Positions 45,528 to 55,234 of a stretch of DNA of 64,000 nt are shown here, one piece after another. The notes below the pieces were generated by a model. It did not search any database. It saw nothing but the letters and a program-made list of their open reading frames with translations, and was not told the DNA's origin. The DNA is from Promethearchaeia archaeon (GTDB taxonomy: Archaea; Asgardarchaeota; Lokiarchaeia; Sigyniarchaeales; SOKP01): assembly GCA_029856045.1 (NCBI GenBank), contig JAHQWG010000048.1, positions 31,298 to 95,297 of the forward strand, given 5' to 3'. Every line of letters starts with the position of its first letter. Position 1 is the stretch's first letter. Position numbers and translations under genes: made by a program.

Positions 45528-48473
45528 TTAAGTGAATAAGAGATCTAACCGTCTTGTTAATTTTTTCAAATTTTTTAGAGCGTCACGAAAATAGATATCT
45601 AGCTTTACTTCATGAGCATCCATTGCTTGGTTAAATTCATTATTATCTCGATCAATTCTTAAAATATATTTAAATTTTTTAACAGAACCTGGTGGAAATT
45701 CGTCAATACTAAAAAATTTTGGATTAGGATTTTCCTTTAAGAATGATAAATATTTTGGGTGGTTAAACCGAATAATAACATCTTTTAAAGTGTTATTAGT
45801 TGGATTTGTGATTTTAAAATTAAAGAAAACTTTATTTCCAAGGAGTTTAATGTTTTTAAATAATAATAAGTTATTCTCATCTGCCAAATCAATCTGCCTT
45901 TTCGAAGAATAAAGCTTATTTCCAACAATTCTTCCTTGAATTTTATTATTTCTAATCAATTCGAAAATTTTACTCTTTAGAATTTTGCGATTCGTATTAA
46001 ACTTAGTTGCTATAAGCTCCATTGAAATAGGATTCATAATTTCTAGAAATTTATTTAATCGCCCAATAAATAAATGATCTTGAGTTGTGTTATTAAAATT
46101 ATTCAACTTTTTTTCTAATACATTTTTAGAACTACTCCAATTTTCTAAATAAGGTCTGAATTGACTTATCATAGGTTTTTGGTATTTAAGTTGCTTATTT
46201 TCAAAGATCAAATGATTAAGTTCATAATCAATATCTTGAATAAATTTTTTTATTCTTTCTGAAGTTAAGTTTTGTATATTTGTTATTTTTTCAAAATCAC
46301 TACTTTTAAGGAGAGTTTGAACTTTAATATGAAGATCTTCGAACTCCGCATAAAATTCATTAATTTTCTCAATTGCTTGAGAAGTTATATTTTGAATTTG
46401 ATGTTCAATAAGTTGAGATGCTATTAAAGAATTTAGGAAAGCATTTGAAAATTTACTTTTAAGATTAGTTTCACTAACGGGCATCTCTTTTTTAATATCT
46501 TCCTTATCTAGATTGGTAACTATATTCTCAAAAGCCAATAAATTCTCATTTATATTATATAATTCTTTTTGGATGTCTAATTTAACATCAATCCATTGGA
46601 TTATTAAATCATTAAATAAATCCTTAAACTCAAGATTTTCTAACATTATCTGACCGATTTCAGATTCAAATTTGAACAACTTAGAACGAACTGCTGTGAT
46701 TTGATTAAATTTTACCTTTAAATCAGAGGAGTGAAATGAAGATAAATCCTTTTGTGTTTTTATTAGATTATTTAATTTTTTATCAAAATCCTTTATGAGA
46801 TCAAATTCAATTGATAAGATCTTAATGCGATCTTCAATATTTCTTATTTTATCATTTAATTTTAATTTATAATTATCTTTTTTCTTCTCTAATTTCTTAA
46901 ACTCATATTCTTTTATTATACTTATTTCTTCAATTAGTTGAATTTTAATATCCTCCCATTCTTCCAAGATATCAACAACAAGATGTTTAACATTAAAAGA
47001 TTTAATTTCATTATCAAAATCATCTATTTGCTTAAGAAAATCTTTAAAACTCTCATTTAACTCGATTTCGGCCTTATTAAATTGGAGATTCCTAATATGA
47101 GAACTTATTGTTTCTCTAAACTCACTTGGATAATTAGTAAATCTTAAAAAATTATAATTAAAAAACTCAACATCTTGTTGAACTTTATCAATTTCAGTAT
47201 CTAGATTTTCATAAGCATCTTTTAATTGGAGTAAATTAATTTCAATTTCTTCTTTTACTTCTATATCTTTTTCTTTTGAAAGTATTTTTTTTAATTCAGA
47301 ACCAATTAAAACGTAGATTTTCTCACTTTTCAAAATTAATGCAATATCCGTTAAGAAATTAACTAAATTCTTGCGTTTTCTCCACAGTTTTGACTCAAAT
47401 TTATTAAATAATTTTAAGATCTCATTTTCAATATCATTTTCATTCTCATCATATAAGTTTGTTAAAACCCTGGAGATTGTAGTCCTTATTTTAAGTGAAG
47501 GATTGTTTAATTCTTCAAAAAAGAAACTAGATACACTTTCAATATTTTCTTGTCCTAAATAAAATAATGTTTCTTCAATATTATTTCTTAGTTCTATATT
47601 ATCAGTATCCAACTTGACTATTAGGTTAGAGAATAATTCATCAAAATGGATTTTTGCAATCTTTATAAGTGAATTTATTGTTTTAGATTGAATAACATGA
47701 CTATGATCTCCTAATAAATTGATTAATTGTGGAATTAAATCTTTAATCTCTGAGGAATATTTATTACTAATTTCCCCAACTATATCAATAATAGTTTCTC
47801 TAACTCGCCAATCATTATCTTTTAATAAATTATGAATTAATTTAAAAAATTCTTCTTTTGGTATAGATGAAAATCCCAAAAGTTTGAAAATTTTTCCTGC
47901 AAATTCTCTTATTTCTTCATTTTCCTCTCTAAAATTATTTACGACATTTTTTATTAGAGCATCGGTTTCTTTAACTTTAGAAGGATTTTCGGTTAATATC
48001 TTAACTATTCTTTTTGATGTTAATAATTTTACCCTCCATTCTACATCATTCAATTTTGATATGAAATCTGAGCCAATTTCTGAGAAATCTAAATGAGTAG
48101 AATTAATCAATACCCCTAAAATTTTAACACTTAGGCTTCTTACAAAAGAATCCTTATCCCATAGTCTTTCCTTAATAGGATCAAGTAAATCTAGAATATC
48201 ATTGGGACGATATATACTAATTTTATAAAGAATCTCTAATGTAACTAATCTTATCCATTCATCAGGATAATTGATAAATGGTTCAATTTCATTAATTATT
48301 TTAGAAACTACAGAAGGATTCTTGTCGCAAATTAAGTTGAGCAGTTCTAAAGATTTATATGTAGTATCCTTATCTGATTTTGTTTCTGCATAATTAATTA
48401 AATCAATAAGATCATCAGTAGCATTTTCATATTTCTTTTGTCCTATCTTTACAGCGATTTTTCCGTATTCCAT
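45528..48473 (-). CDS. HEAT-repeat protein with coiled coil, winged helix and appendage-like C-terminus
   Basis: 981 residues. About 1-400: HEAT solenoid (repeats such as WIRLVTLEILYKISIYRPNDI, WRVKLLTSKRIVKILTENP, WRVRETIIDIVGEIS). About 410-800: long coiled coil. About 825-870: a winged helix (MELIATKFNTNRKILKSKIFELIRNNKIQGRI). About 885-981: a beta-rich region (VFFNFKITNPTNNTLKDVIIRFNHP... SVKKFKYILRID) like Ig/appendage domains. The combination of solenoid and C-terminal beta sandwich recalls adaptor and coat subunits, but the coiled coil and winged helix are not part of those, so it is an analogy. No catalytic motif. Likely a cytoplasmic scaffold. Confidence 0.75.
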   Translation of the reverse strand: MEYGKIAVKIGQKKYENATDDLIDLINYAETKSDKDTTYKSLELLNLICDKNPSVVSKIINEIEPFINYPDEWIRLVTLEILYKISIYRPNDILDLLDPIKERLWDKDSFVRSLSVKILGVLINSTHLDFSEIGSDFISKLNDVEWRVKLLTSKRIVKILTENPSKVKETDALIKNVVNNFREENEEIREFAGKIFKLLGFSSIPKEEFFKLIHNLLKDNDWRVRETIIDIVGEISNKYSSEIKDLIPQLINLLGDHSHVIQSKTINSLIKIAKIHFDELFSNLIVKLDTDNIELRNNIEETLFYLGQENIESVSSFFFEELNNPSLKIRTTISRVLTNLYDENENDIENEILKLFNKFESKLWRKRKNLVNFLTDIALILKSEKIYVLIGSELKKILSKEKDIEVKEEIEINLLQLKDAYENLDTEIDKVQQDVEFFNYNFLRFTNYPSEFRETISSHIRNLQFNKAEIELNESFKDFLKQIDDFDNEIKSFNVKHLVVDILEEWEDIKIQLIEEISIIKEYEFKKLEKKKDNYKLKLNDKIRNIEDRIKILSIEFDLIKDFDKKLNNLIKTQKDLSSFHSSDLKVKFNQITAVRSKLFKFESEIGQIMLENLEFKDLFNDLIIQWIDVKLDIQKELYNINENLLAFENIVTNLDKEDIKKEMPVSETNLKSKFSNAFLNSLIASQLIEHQIQNITSQAIEKINEFYAEFEDLHIKVQTLLKSSDFEKITNIQNLTSERIKKFIQDIDYELNHLIFENKQLKYQKPMISQFRPYLENWSSSKNVLEKKLNNFNNTTQDHLFIGRLNKFLEIMNPISMELIATKFNTNRKILKSKIFELIRNNKIQGRIVGNKLYSSKRQIDLADENNLLLFKNIKLLGNKVFFNFKITNPTNNTLKDVIIRFNHPKYLSFLKENPNPKFFSIDEFPPGSVKKFKYILRIDRDNNEFNQAMDAHEVKLDIYFRDALKNLKKLTRRLDLLFT

Positions 48474-48842
48474 TTTGTATTCCTATTATTCTTTAGTTGT
48501 AATAAGGCGACAAAAATTAATCAGTTGTTTTTCTATAAACATAACAAAAAAATATAGATTTAAATAATTATTTTAAATGATTTTATAACGAAATTCAATT
48601 TCAAAAACGAATATTCTTAATCATATTTTTAAAAAAAAAATTATTTACACCGAGAAGAAAATCAGTAAATATTTTCATTTAAAAGGAAATTATTCATTCT
48701 TTAATTTACTTCTTCAAGATTTGAAAATAACATTAAACTCTTATATCTCAGTTCGTATTTAATTTTAATACGATGAAATATTATTATTTTTATAAACTTT
48801 AATTTAATAAAAAGAATTAAGCTATAGATTCAGAATTTTTAT

Positions 48843-48944
48843 GGGAAGGTAGTCTAGCTTGGTATGATACTATAAAGATATTCTTTTTAGCAGAAATCTA
48901 GCTTTGGGAGTTAGAGGTCGGGGGTTCGAATCCCTCCCTTCCCA
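48843..48944 (+). tRNA. tRNA-Pro(TGG) with a 28-nt intron in the anticodon stem region
   Basis: Acceptor GGGAAGG (48843-48849)/CCTTCCC (48937-48943), discriminator A48944. T arm GGGGG-TTCGAAT-CCCTC at 48920-48936. Anticodon loop TTTGGGA with TGG and 3' stem GTTAG. The 5' stem CTAGC is split: CT at 48870-48871, then 28 bases, then AGC at 48900-48902. The intron (about 48872-48899) can slide by a few bases because CTA occurs at both joints. This is not the usual 37/38 site. Confidence 0.88.
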
Positions 48945-49042
48945 TTTTTCACAAAATTTTTAAAAAAATTTGGAATAAAAGCAAAAATCCTAATAGAAAG
49001 AGAGATTTTCATTAATAATTATACTTTGGAATTTTTTACTCA

Positions 49043-49618
49043 ATGAAAAAAGAACTAATTATAATAAAATTAAACCCTTTAATTGCCGAAATTATTGAAA
49101 ATCTTCAGTTAGACTTAATAAAACTATTTAACGGAATTTTTGAAGATATACATATTATCGAGAATTCTAAAGGGATTTTAAAAAAAAATTACAATGAACA
49201 TAGAAATCAGTATAATGCTTCGAGAATTTTGGATGATATGAAAGAGATAGGAATAAAAGAAGAATATTACAGGGTATTGGCCATTACTTCAGAGGATTTA
49301 TATACTGAAAGGTTGAATTTTGTTTTTGGTGTTGCTTTTATCCCATCGCAATCAATAATTCCAGAGAGTGTTTCGGCGATCATTTCTTTTAAAAGATTAA
49401 AAGAAGAATTTTATAATCTATCGAAAGATGATGTACTTTTTAGAGATAGAGTAATCAAGGAGGCAGCTCATGAGTTAGGGCATACTCTAGGACTTAAACA
49501 CTGTATAAATGAATGTGTTATGCGATTTTCTAACTTTATTGATGATACTGATGAAAAGCCGGCAAGATTTTGTGATAGTTGCCTTAATAAAATTAAGAAA
49601 AATTATGGTTTAGGTTGA
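49043..49618 (+). CDS. amzA: Archaemetzincin metalloprotease
   Basis: 191 residues. Active site HELGHTLGLKH at 143-153 (two His, catalytic Glu, third His), followed by the family's second zinc site C154, C158, M160 region and C177xxC180. This double-zinc signature is exclusive to archaemetzincins. The protein is cytosolic, and length is normal. Its physiological substrate is not known in archaea. Start ATG at 49043, after tRNA-Pro. Confidence 0.95.
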   Translation: MKKELIIIKLNPLIAEIIENLQLDLIKLFNGIFEDIHIIENSKGILKKNYNEHRNQYNASRILDDMKEIGIKEEYYRVLAITSEDLYTERLNFVFGVAFIPSQSIIPESVSAIISFKRLKEEFYNLSKDDVLFRDRVIKEAAHELGHTLGLKHCINECVMRFSNFIDDTDEKPARFCDSCLNKIKKNYGLG

Positions 49619-49693
49619 AAGATTTAAACGCAAAATATTAAATTTTCATATAAATAACCTTCAAATTTAAAATGAACAAATTTTATATCCATA

Positions 49694-50638
49694 TTGTTAA
49701 ATTTATTGTTGGAAAATTTTTATAGAAGAGGGACTTTCTTGGAGGAATTGATTAGATATCTAAAAGAAGGAAAATTCATTAAATCAAAGAAAGTAGAAGA
49801 GGCTTTTAGGCAAGTTCCCTTCACAAATTTTGTTCCGAAAGACCAAGTTGAGCGGTATTTATTTGATACGCCGGTTATATTTCCCCATTTAGGGCGAAAT
49901 ATTTCAGCTCCACATATGAACGCAATTTTATTGGAACTACTTAATTTGGATTTTGATGATAGGTTATTAATAATTGGTTCAAAATTAGGATATATTGGAG
50001 CCTTAGCCCGAAATATTATTACTGATGGATTTGTTGTAATTATTGATGCAAACTCTCTGGTTGTAGAACAAACTAAAAGAAATTTGGAAAGAATTAAGTT
50101 AAATAACGGGATTAAAGTTATAAACGCACAACCCCTTGAAGGAGATATTGAGAATTCTCCTTGGGATAGAATTATAATAACTGCAAGTATAAAAGAGATT
50201 TCATTAGACTTATTAGCTCAATTAAAAGTTGGTGGCTCTATTTTCGCCCCAGTAGGTGATTTACATCAACAAGAATTACTACAATATTTTCGACAAAATC
50301 TCAGTTTGAATAAAAAAGATTTCCTCAAAAAGGTTTGGGGTTCTGTTGTATTTGGTCCATTAGATACAAATCTTGACACTAGTGAGGTTTTAGAAAAGGA
50401 TTTGATTGATTCAAAAGAATTTTCCTCAGAATTTCATGAAGGTTTAAGAACTACAGAAGATTTAACCTTTTTTTGTCCGTATTGTCAATTTAAATTTATT
50501 CAGTTGCCTCTTTCTTTAAAATCCGCAGAAAAAAAGATGAGTGTGAATTATAAGATTGAATGTCCTAAATGCAGGAAAAAATTCAATTTACGTGCTAAAT
50601 TGAATAATAACGGAGATTTAGAAATAAATATAGAATAG
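49694..50638 (+). CDS. Protein-L-isoaspartate O-methyltransferase-like, with C-terminal zinc ribbon
   Basis: 314 residues. The methyltransferase fold of the PCMT family (VEEAFRQVPFTNFVPKD, ISAPHMNAILLELL, then a Rossmann-like DRLLIIGSKLGYIGA), with the usual VGxGSGY glycine motif replaced by IGSKLGY; SAM binding may be weaker. The last about 60 residues form a zinc ribbon (CPYCQFKF...CPKCRKKF). PCMT repairs isoaspartate in aged proteins; the altered motif and ribbon suggest a variant role. Starts at TTG. Confidence 0.75.
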   Translation: MLNLLLENFYRRGTFLEELIRYLKEGKFIKSKKVEEAFRQVPFTNFVPKDQVERYLFDTPVIFPHLGRNISAPHMNAILLELLNLDFDDRLLIIGSKLGYIGALARNIITDGFVVIIDANSLVVEQTKRNLERIKLNNGIKVINAQPLEGDIENSPWDRIIITASIKEISLDLLAQLKVGGSIFAPVGDLHQQELLQYFRQNLSLNKKDFLKKVWGSVVFGPLDTNLDTSEVLEKDLIDSKEFSSEFHEGLRTTEDLTFFCPYCQFKFIQLPLSLKSAEKKMSVNYKIECPKCRKKFNLRAKLNNNGDLEINIE

Positions 50639-50677
50639 ATAATTTCTTCTGCGAATCTCTTATTCCAGCGATATTTT

Positions 50678-51673
50678 TTAGCGCAATGAAACTTGATATA
50701 ATTCCTTTCCTAATTGCATTATTTCTTTTGAGTTTTTAACTAACGCAATTAATTTTTCAGGTATATTTTTAAAACCAAAATATGAACCTGCAATGGATCC
50801 ACCAATAGCACCACATGTATCTGTATCTCCTCCGACGGTTGGCAAAATATAAATACATTTCTTAAAAGAATCAAGATTTTTTAAAAAGATAAAAAGAGCA
50901 CAGACAATAGTGGAGAGCGTATAAGGATGAATAAAGCACTTATTTTCTAAACTTTTAATATAGAAGGGAGATTTCACACCAATTTGAGCATATTTTTTTA
51001 ATCCTTCGATTAAATCCATATCTAAATTAGTCTGTAAGTCATTTAAAATTTCAATAAATTCTTCCCAAATCCTATCTTTTTTTTCGGAAATTACCTTAAT
51101 TATATTTTGAAAAAACTCATTAATTGAAAATCCCTTATTGGGATCCTTGTCAAGGAGGAAAGCAATGCTTGCAGCCACAACTCTTGCTCCAGCTTCTGCA
51201 GCAGGATGAGAATGAGTAATATTGCTATTTAAACTTGCTGCTTTCTTTAACTGCTCAGGATTATTAGAATAAAATAAGCCAATAGGTGATATCCTCATCG
51301 CTGTTCCATTCCCACCAGAGTTTGAAGCTGCACTTTTCCATGGAATTCCTTCAGCTAACTTTCGAATACTTGATAAACATCCAAATCCTGGGCCGATGGG
51401 TGGATCATTTAACCATTTAATAAATTCATCTATTAAGATTTCTTCCTCAATGCCGCCAGCTCTTATTATTGCTTTTGCTGTATGTATTGTCAGCTGGGTA
51501 TCATCGCTATAAGTTCTGAAAATGCCACGATTCTTATCGATAAATTCATCAAAATCATCAAAATTCCTAATAATTTGTTCTCTTATTTGTCCTTCAAAAG
51601 GAACACCTAATGTATCTCCTATTGCTGTTCCTACAAGTGTTCCAACAAATTTATCTTCAAAATTTATCTTCAA
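50678..51673 (-). CDS. ADP-ribosylglycohydrolase (ARH/DraG family)
   Basis: 331 residues, all helical. The two metal motifs are intact: SDDTQLT near residue 57 and GGDTDTCGAIGG near 290. The N-terminus GTLVGTAIGDTLGVPFEG is the family's first helix. It removes ADP-ribose from proteins or small molecules. Combined with a ubiquitin locus this hints at reversible protein modification, but nothing links them directly. Start ATG at 51673. Confidence 0.92.
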   Translation of the reverse strand: MKINFEDKFVGTLVGTAIGDTLGVPFEGQIREQIIRNFDDFDEFIDKNRGIFRTYSDDTQLTIHTAKAIIRAGGIEEEILIDEFIKWLNDPPIGPGFGCLSSIRKLAEGIPWKSAASNSGGNGTAMRISPIGLFYSNNPEQLKKAASLNSNITHSHPAAEAGARVVAASIAFLLDKDPNKGFSINEFFQNIIKVISEKKDRIWEEFIEILNDLQTNLDMDLIEGLKKYAQIGVKSPFYIKSLENKCFIHPYTLSTIVCALFIFLKNLDSFKKCIYILPTVGGDTDTCGAIGGSIAGSYFGFKNIPEKLIALVKNSKEIMQLGKELYQVSLR

Positions 51674-51746
51674 AATTCAATCTTATAGAAATTAGTATTA
51701 CTAAAAGTATTTTATGATTTAATATATCATAATTGATATTAACTAA

Positions 51747-52874
51747 TTAAGTAAACAGTGAACTTATTTTAATGCTTATTTCTTCCTTCTGAGTTTCTTT
51801 TGTTTTTGATATCCCTTTATTTTTTAATTTCTCCCATAGAAAATCATGCAATTGTAATTTCTCTATTGTTCTTCCCTCTTTATAGAAATCAGTACCACAC
51901 AGAATACTTGATAATTTTATAATTGAATCAATTAACGGAGTTTCTAGATGGAGATATTTACCTAAAGAAGCAATGGGTACAAGCCCGTTTGGAACATCTT
52001 CAGTAAAATATCTAGTTATCAAATGATTAGGTGCAACTATATTTTCATATACCTCAACTTTTTTTATCGAATCAAAAATTGAATTGGCTTTTATACCATA
52101 TGCTTTTTCTGCCCATTTATGATACCTTAAGAATTTTATGCCTAATTTCTGGAATATATAACTAATTTCCAATTCAATATTCTCGAGAACTTCACAAATA
52201 CGAGGTGTTGCTCCTTCACTATAAAACAAGAATTCTTTACCTATATCCATAAAGCCAGCATTAAATAAAGAAATCGCTGGATGTAAAAGCATCCCCGTGT
52301 TATTTAAGGTTATTTCTAAGTAATCATCTACAGGTGATAATTGAGGAAAAACATTTTTTATTGAATTATAAGGAAAATAAGTAAATATTTCTGGATAAGT
52401 AGAATAATTAACTGAATTTTTTATTTTTAATATATTTACTTTATTTCCAGGTAATTCTCTTGATGTAAAAAGAAGAGTTTGGGTTTCACCAACAATATTG
52501 TGGGAAAAACGTCTTTTTTTTTCTAATACTTTCTTAAATTCTACAGATCCAAATGTTCTTCCTGGATTTAATAAGATAATTTGATCTTTTGATAAGTAAG
52601 GTGCCATCTTTTCAGCAATAGACTTGTGAGCAAAAGCTGGAGTTACCACCATTATAACATCCGCATCTTTTATAGCAAATTCAATATCTTGGGTAACTCT
52701 ATTAATTGGAAAAAATCCTTCTAACTCTCCTTTAGCTACTATTCCTTTCTTTTTCTTGATTTCATGTATTCTTGATAAAGATCGATTATAAAGTGAAACT
52801 GGATATCCCTTTGATGAGATATAAGCAGCAAATGCTCGACCTCCAGAACCTGCACCTATCACGCAAAATCTCAT
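51747..52874 (-). CDS. Opine/octopine dehydrogenase-family NAD(P) enzyme
   Basis: 375 residues. N-terminal Rossmann loop VIGAGSGGRAFAAYISSKG and the NADP/NAD_Octopine domain pattern at 170-310 (LEITLNNTGMLLHPAISLFNAG). Family members make or cleave opines by reductive condensation of an amino acid and an oxoacid. The start codon overlaps the stop of the B12-domain gene (ATGA at 52871-52874), so they are translationally coupled and likely act in one pathway. Confidence 0.85.
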   Translation of the reverse strand: MRFCVIGAGSGGRAFAAYISSKGYPVSLYNRSLSRIHEIKKKKGIVAKGELEGFFPINRVTQDIEFAIKDADVIMVVTPAFAHKSIAEKMAPYLSKDQIILLNPGRTFGSVEFKKVLEKKRRFSHNIVGETQTLLFTSRELPGNKVNILKIKNSVNYSTYPEIFTYFPYNSIKNVFPQLSPVDDYLEITLNNTGMLLHPAISLFNAGFMDIGKEFLFYSEGATPRICEVLENIELEISYIFQKLGIKFLRYHKWAEKAYGIKANSIFDSIKKVEVYENIVAPNHLITRYFTEDVPNGLVPIASLGKYLHLETPLIDSIIKLSSILCGTDFYKEGRTIEKLQLHDFLWEKLKNKGISKTKETQKEEISIKISSLFT

Positions 52875-54625
52875 TGAGCAATCACCTTATTATATTTTAG
52901 TTCCCTATTAAGATTATTATCAAGTAAAAATTTATCAGGATTACTCTCAATAATTCTTTTAATCCTTTCTATCTCATCTAATTTGCTATTTATTTTATTA
53001 TCCCAGGAATAACATGCTCCATCAATTATTTTTGTTTTAATCTGCCCTAAGGCGAATGGATTGTTAATCAGATGAGGAGCATCAAAAATGCCATATTTTA
53101 CGACTCGTGTTAATACCTTATAGTTTATCCATGCATTATCACGTTCTTTCTCCGATCTTACTAACCGGGGTATTATATTGACAATATATTCAGCTTGTTT
53201 TATTAATTCTTCTTTTCTTTTCTTTATTCTATCATCAATAATATTAATTTTACTCGAATATACACGATTTATTACTTGATCTACTATATTACAACTTTCT
53301 ATTATATCTTCTGGACGTGCTGCATGATTAGCTTCACTGAAACTAACTACATGGACAATATCAGGTTTTAAAGTTAGTTGGATTAATGTAGCTGCTGCTA
53401 ATTGCCCTTTTGCTTTGTTTAAATTTAATGGAAAACTCGCCAATCCAGTTCTCACCTGTCTAATTATGGAAAATGATTTACTGGATAAAGTGTGAAGAAG
53501 TTCATCTTTTGCTAATATCTTTGCGAGATCCATTTCAAAGGAAGTTGATGACGGTGTATTAAACATATACTGAGCAATAAAATGTCTAATGCCCAATTTC
53601 TTCGCAATTATACCACATAGATACATATCTGCAACAACAATTGCATCTGATGCATCTCTAAGACTCCAATGGTGAGGATCATTAATCTCAACGGGAATGT
53701 TGTTTTCTCCATGCCATTTTATCGCCTCTAAGTGTTGTTTTATTGAATCCTCTAGTGTTAAAGGGCCTCTCCCATCCATTTGATTAAACCAGAAAATAGG
53801 GATGGCAGTCCAAGCATTCTGAATCGTTTTTTTATATAATTTTGCTAATTTAATAAAATCTCTTGTTCCCGCATAAATCCGCAACAATGGGAAATTACCT
53901 TGTAATCTTGCTTGATGTAATTTATGAAAATCTTCTTGACACCTTAATGGAACGCCACCAGCACCGATTAGTCCTTCAACTTGATCCTCTGGATGGAAGT
54001 AATTTGATTGAGTATTTTGATCGGGTGCGATAGAGATAACATCCAAAACTTCTGCGTTTGCGACTTTTTTTATTCCTTCTGCTGTTTCTTTGAAACTTGG
54101 TAAACCAAAATGAGCTCTGATTATAGGATACGGTTTTTTCCATTTTATTCGAGAAATTAAATCCATTGGAATTTTTAATTTCTCTTTAGCACTATCTTTT
54201 TCACTTTTCAAGATTGATATTAATTTATATTTTGATTCTTCCCCAACAAAGTATTCTTCAAATTTATCAAACTCTTTCGCAACTTCAACAACTTCTGGAG
54301 TTCCAGCAAAAAATAACCTTGGAAGTTTTTTTTGTAATTTTTCAAATTTTTTGAAGAAGTCATCAAGTAAAGGCCTGATTGTTGAGGGAGTTAAACGATA
54401 ACTTATTCCTACAATATCCGGTTTATATTTTTTAATCTCATATATTAATTTTAATATTGAAGTTGCGGGTCCTAAAAATTTACAATCAAAACCTAATTGA
54501 GTTGCAATATTAATAAAATTATACGTACCTACAACATGAACACATTGGCCAATACTTGCTGTTAATATCTTTTTTCTTATTTTACTTTTTAATTTAAAAT
54601 CGTTTATTTTTTTCAGAATAATCAC
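52871..54625 (-). CDS. Cobalamin-binding-domain protein with mutase-like TIM barrel
   Basis: 584 residues. Residues 18-about 150 resemble a B12-binding domain (ILTASIGQCVHVVGTYNFINIATQLGFD), with the His and Gly of the DxHxxG motif kept but Asp replaced by Cys. The rest is probably a TIM barrel; motifs such as GAGGVPLRCQEDFHKLHQARLQGNFPLLRIYAGT and NIPVEINDPHHWSL are suggestive of a glutamate-mutase-type isomerase, but I cannot name the substrate. Coupled to an opine dehydrogenase. Pathway inferred: amino acid rearrangement or opine metabolism. Confidence 0.6.
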   Translation of the reverse strand: MIILKKINDFKLKSKIRKKILTASIGQCVHVVGTYNFINIATQLGFDCKFLGPATSILKLIYEIKKYKPDIVGISYRLTPSTIRPLLDDFFKKFEKLQKKLPRLFFAGTPEVVEVAKEFDKFEEYFVGEESKYKLISILKSEKDSAKEKLKIPMDLISRIKWKKPYPIIRAHFGLPSFKETAEGIKKVANAEVLDVISIAPDQNTQSNYFHPEDQVEGLIGAGGVPLRCQEDFHKLHQARLQGNFPLLRIYAGTRDFIKLAKLYKKTIQNAWTAIPIFWFNQMDGRGPLTLEDSIKQHLEAIKWHGENNIPVEINDPHHWSLRDASDAIVVADMYLCGIIAKKLGIRHFIAQYMFNTPSSTSFEMDLAKILAKDELLHTLSSKSFSIIRQVRTGLASFPLNLNKAKGQLAAATLIQLTLKPDIVHVVSFSEANHAARPEDIIESCNIVDQVINRVYSSKINIIDDRIKKRKEELIKQAEYIVNIIPRLVRSEKERDNAWINYKVLTRVVKYGIFDAPHLINNPFALGQIKTKIIDGACYSWDNKINSKLDEIERIKRIIESNPDKFLLDNNLNRELKYNKVIAQ

Positions 54626-55234
54626 TTCTTAAAACTTTATAGAAGGCATTAAGAGTGAAACTATTTTAATTTCTTGTTTCAATCTGTAAAAGATGGAAAT
54701 ATCCATAATTTACTAAGGTGTATAAATTTGAGATATTAAAAAAGGGATTCATAATTAAACCACAAGTTAAGGAAGTAATAATATTTTGTAATCGATATTT
54801 TTATGCCTCAATTTATCACACATCAATCTAAATATATAAATTTATTGGTTCCTTTATATATAATTAGTTCAAGTTTTTTATCAAATAGATATTAAGTTAT
54901 ATAAATTAAAAGATCACTATTTCATGAATAGATATAGTTTTCTATTCTGATTTCAATCAATATTTTTGAGAAATTTTTAATTTAGTAAATTTAATTATTT
55001 TAATGGGGTAATATCCATTATCTTTTAAAACTTTTAATGAAATTAAATTATTATATAGTAATTATAAACTAAATATTATTAAAACTGGTAAAAATTTTAT
55101 CTTATAAGTATTAATTACAATTCAAAAAATGACGTTCTTTGATTCTTCTACGTTATAATTATAAATTTGGACTTTTCTAGAAGTAAGAAATAAATCTAAA
55201 ATTGATTCTACCTTGATTAAAAAAGATTTGAAAA
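54626..55234. other. Intergenic region, no gene seen
   Basis: 609 AT-rich bases between two same-strand genes. A 30-codon frame at 54803 and others here show no conserved features; no tRNA or strong hairpin was found. The sequence upstream of the B12 gene must hold its promoter. Confidence 0.5.

Noticed and set aside
54626..55234. Small ORFs in the 609-bp gap
   Set aside because: All are short, AT-driven and featureless.
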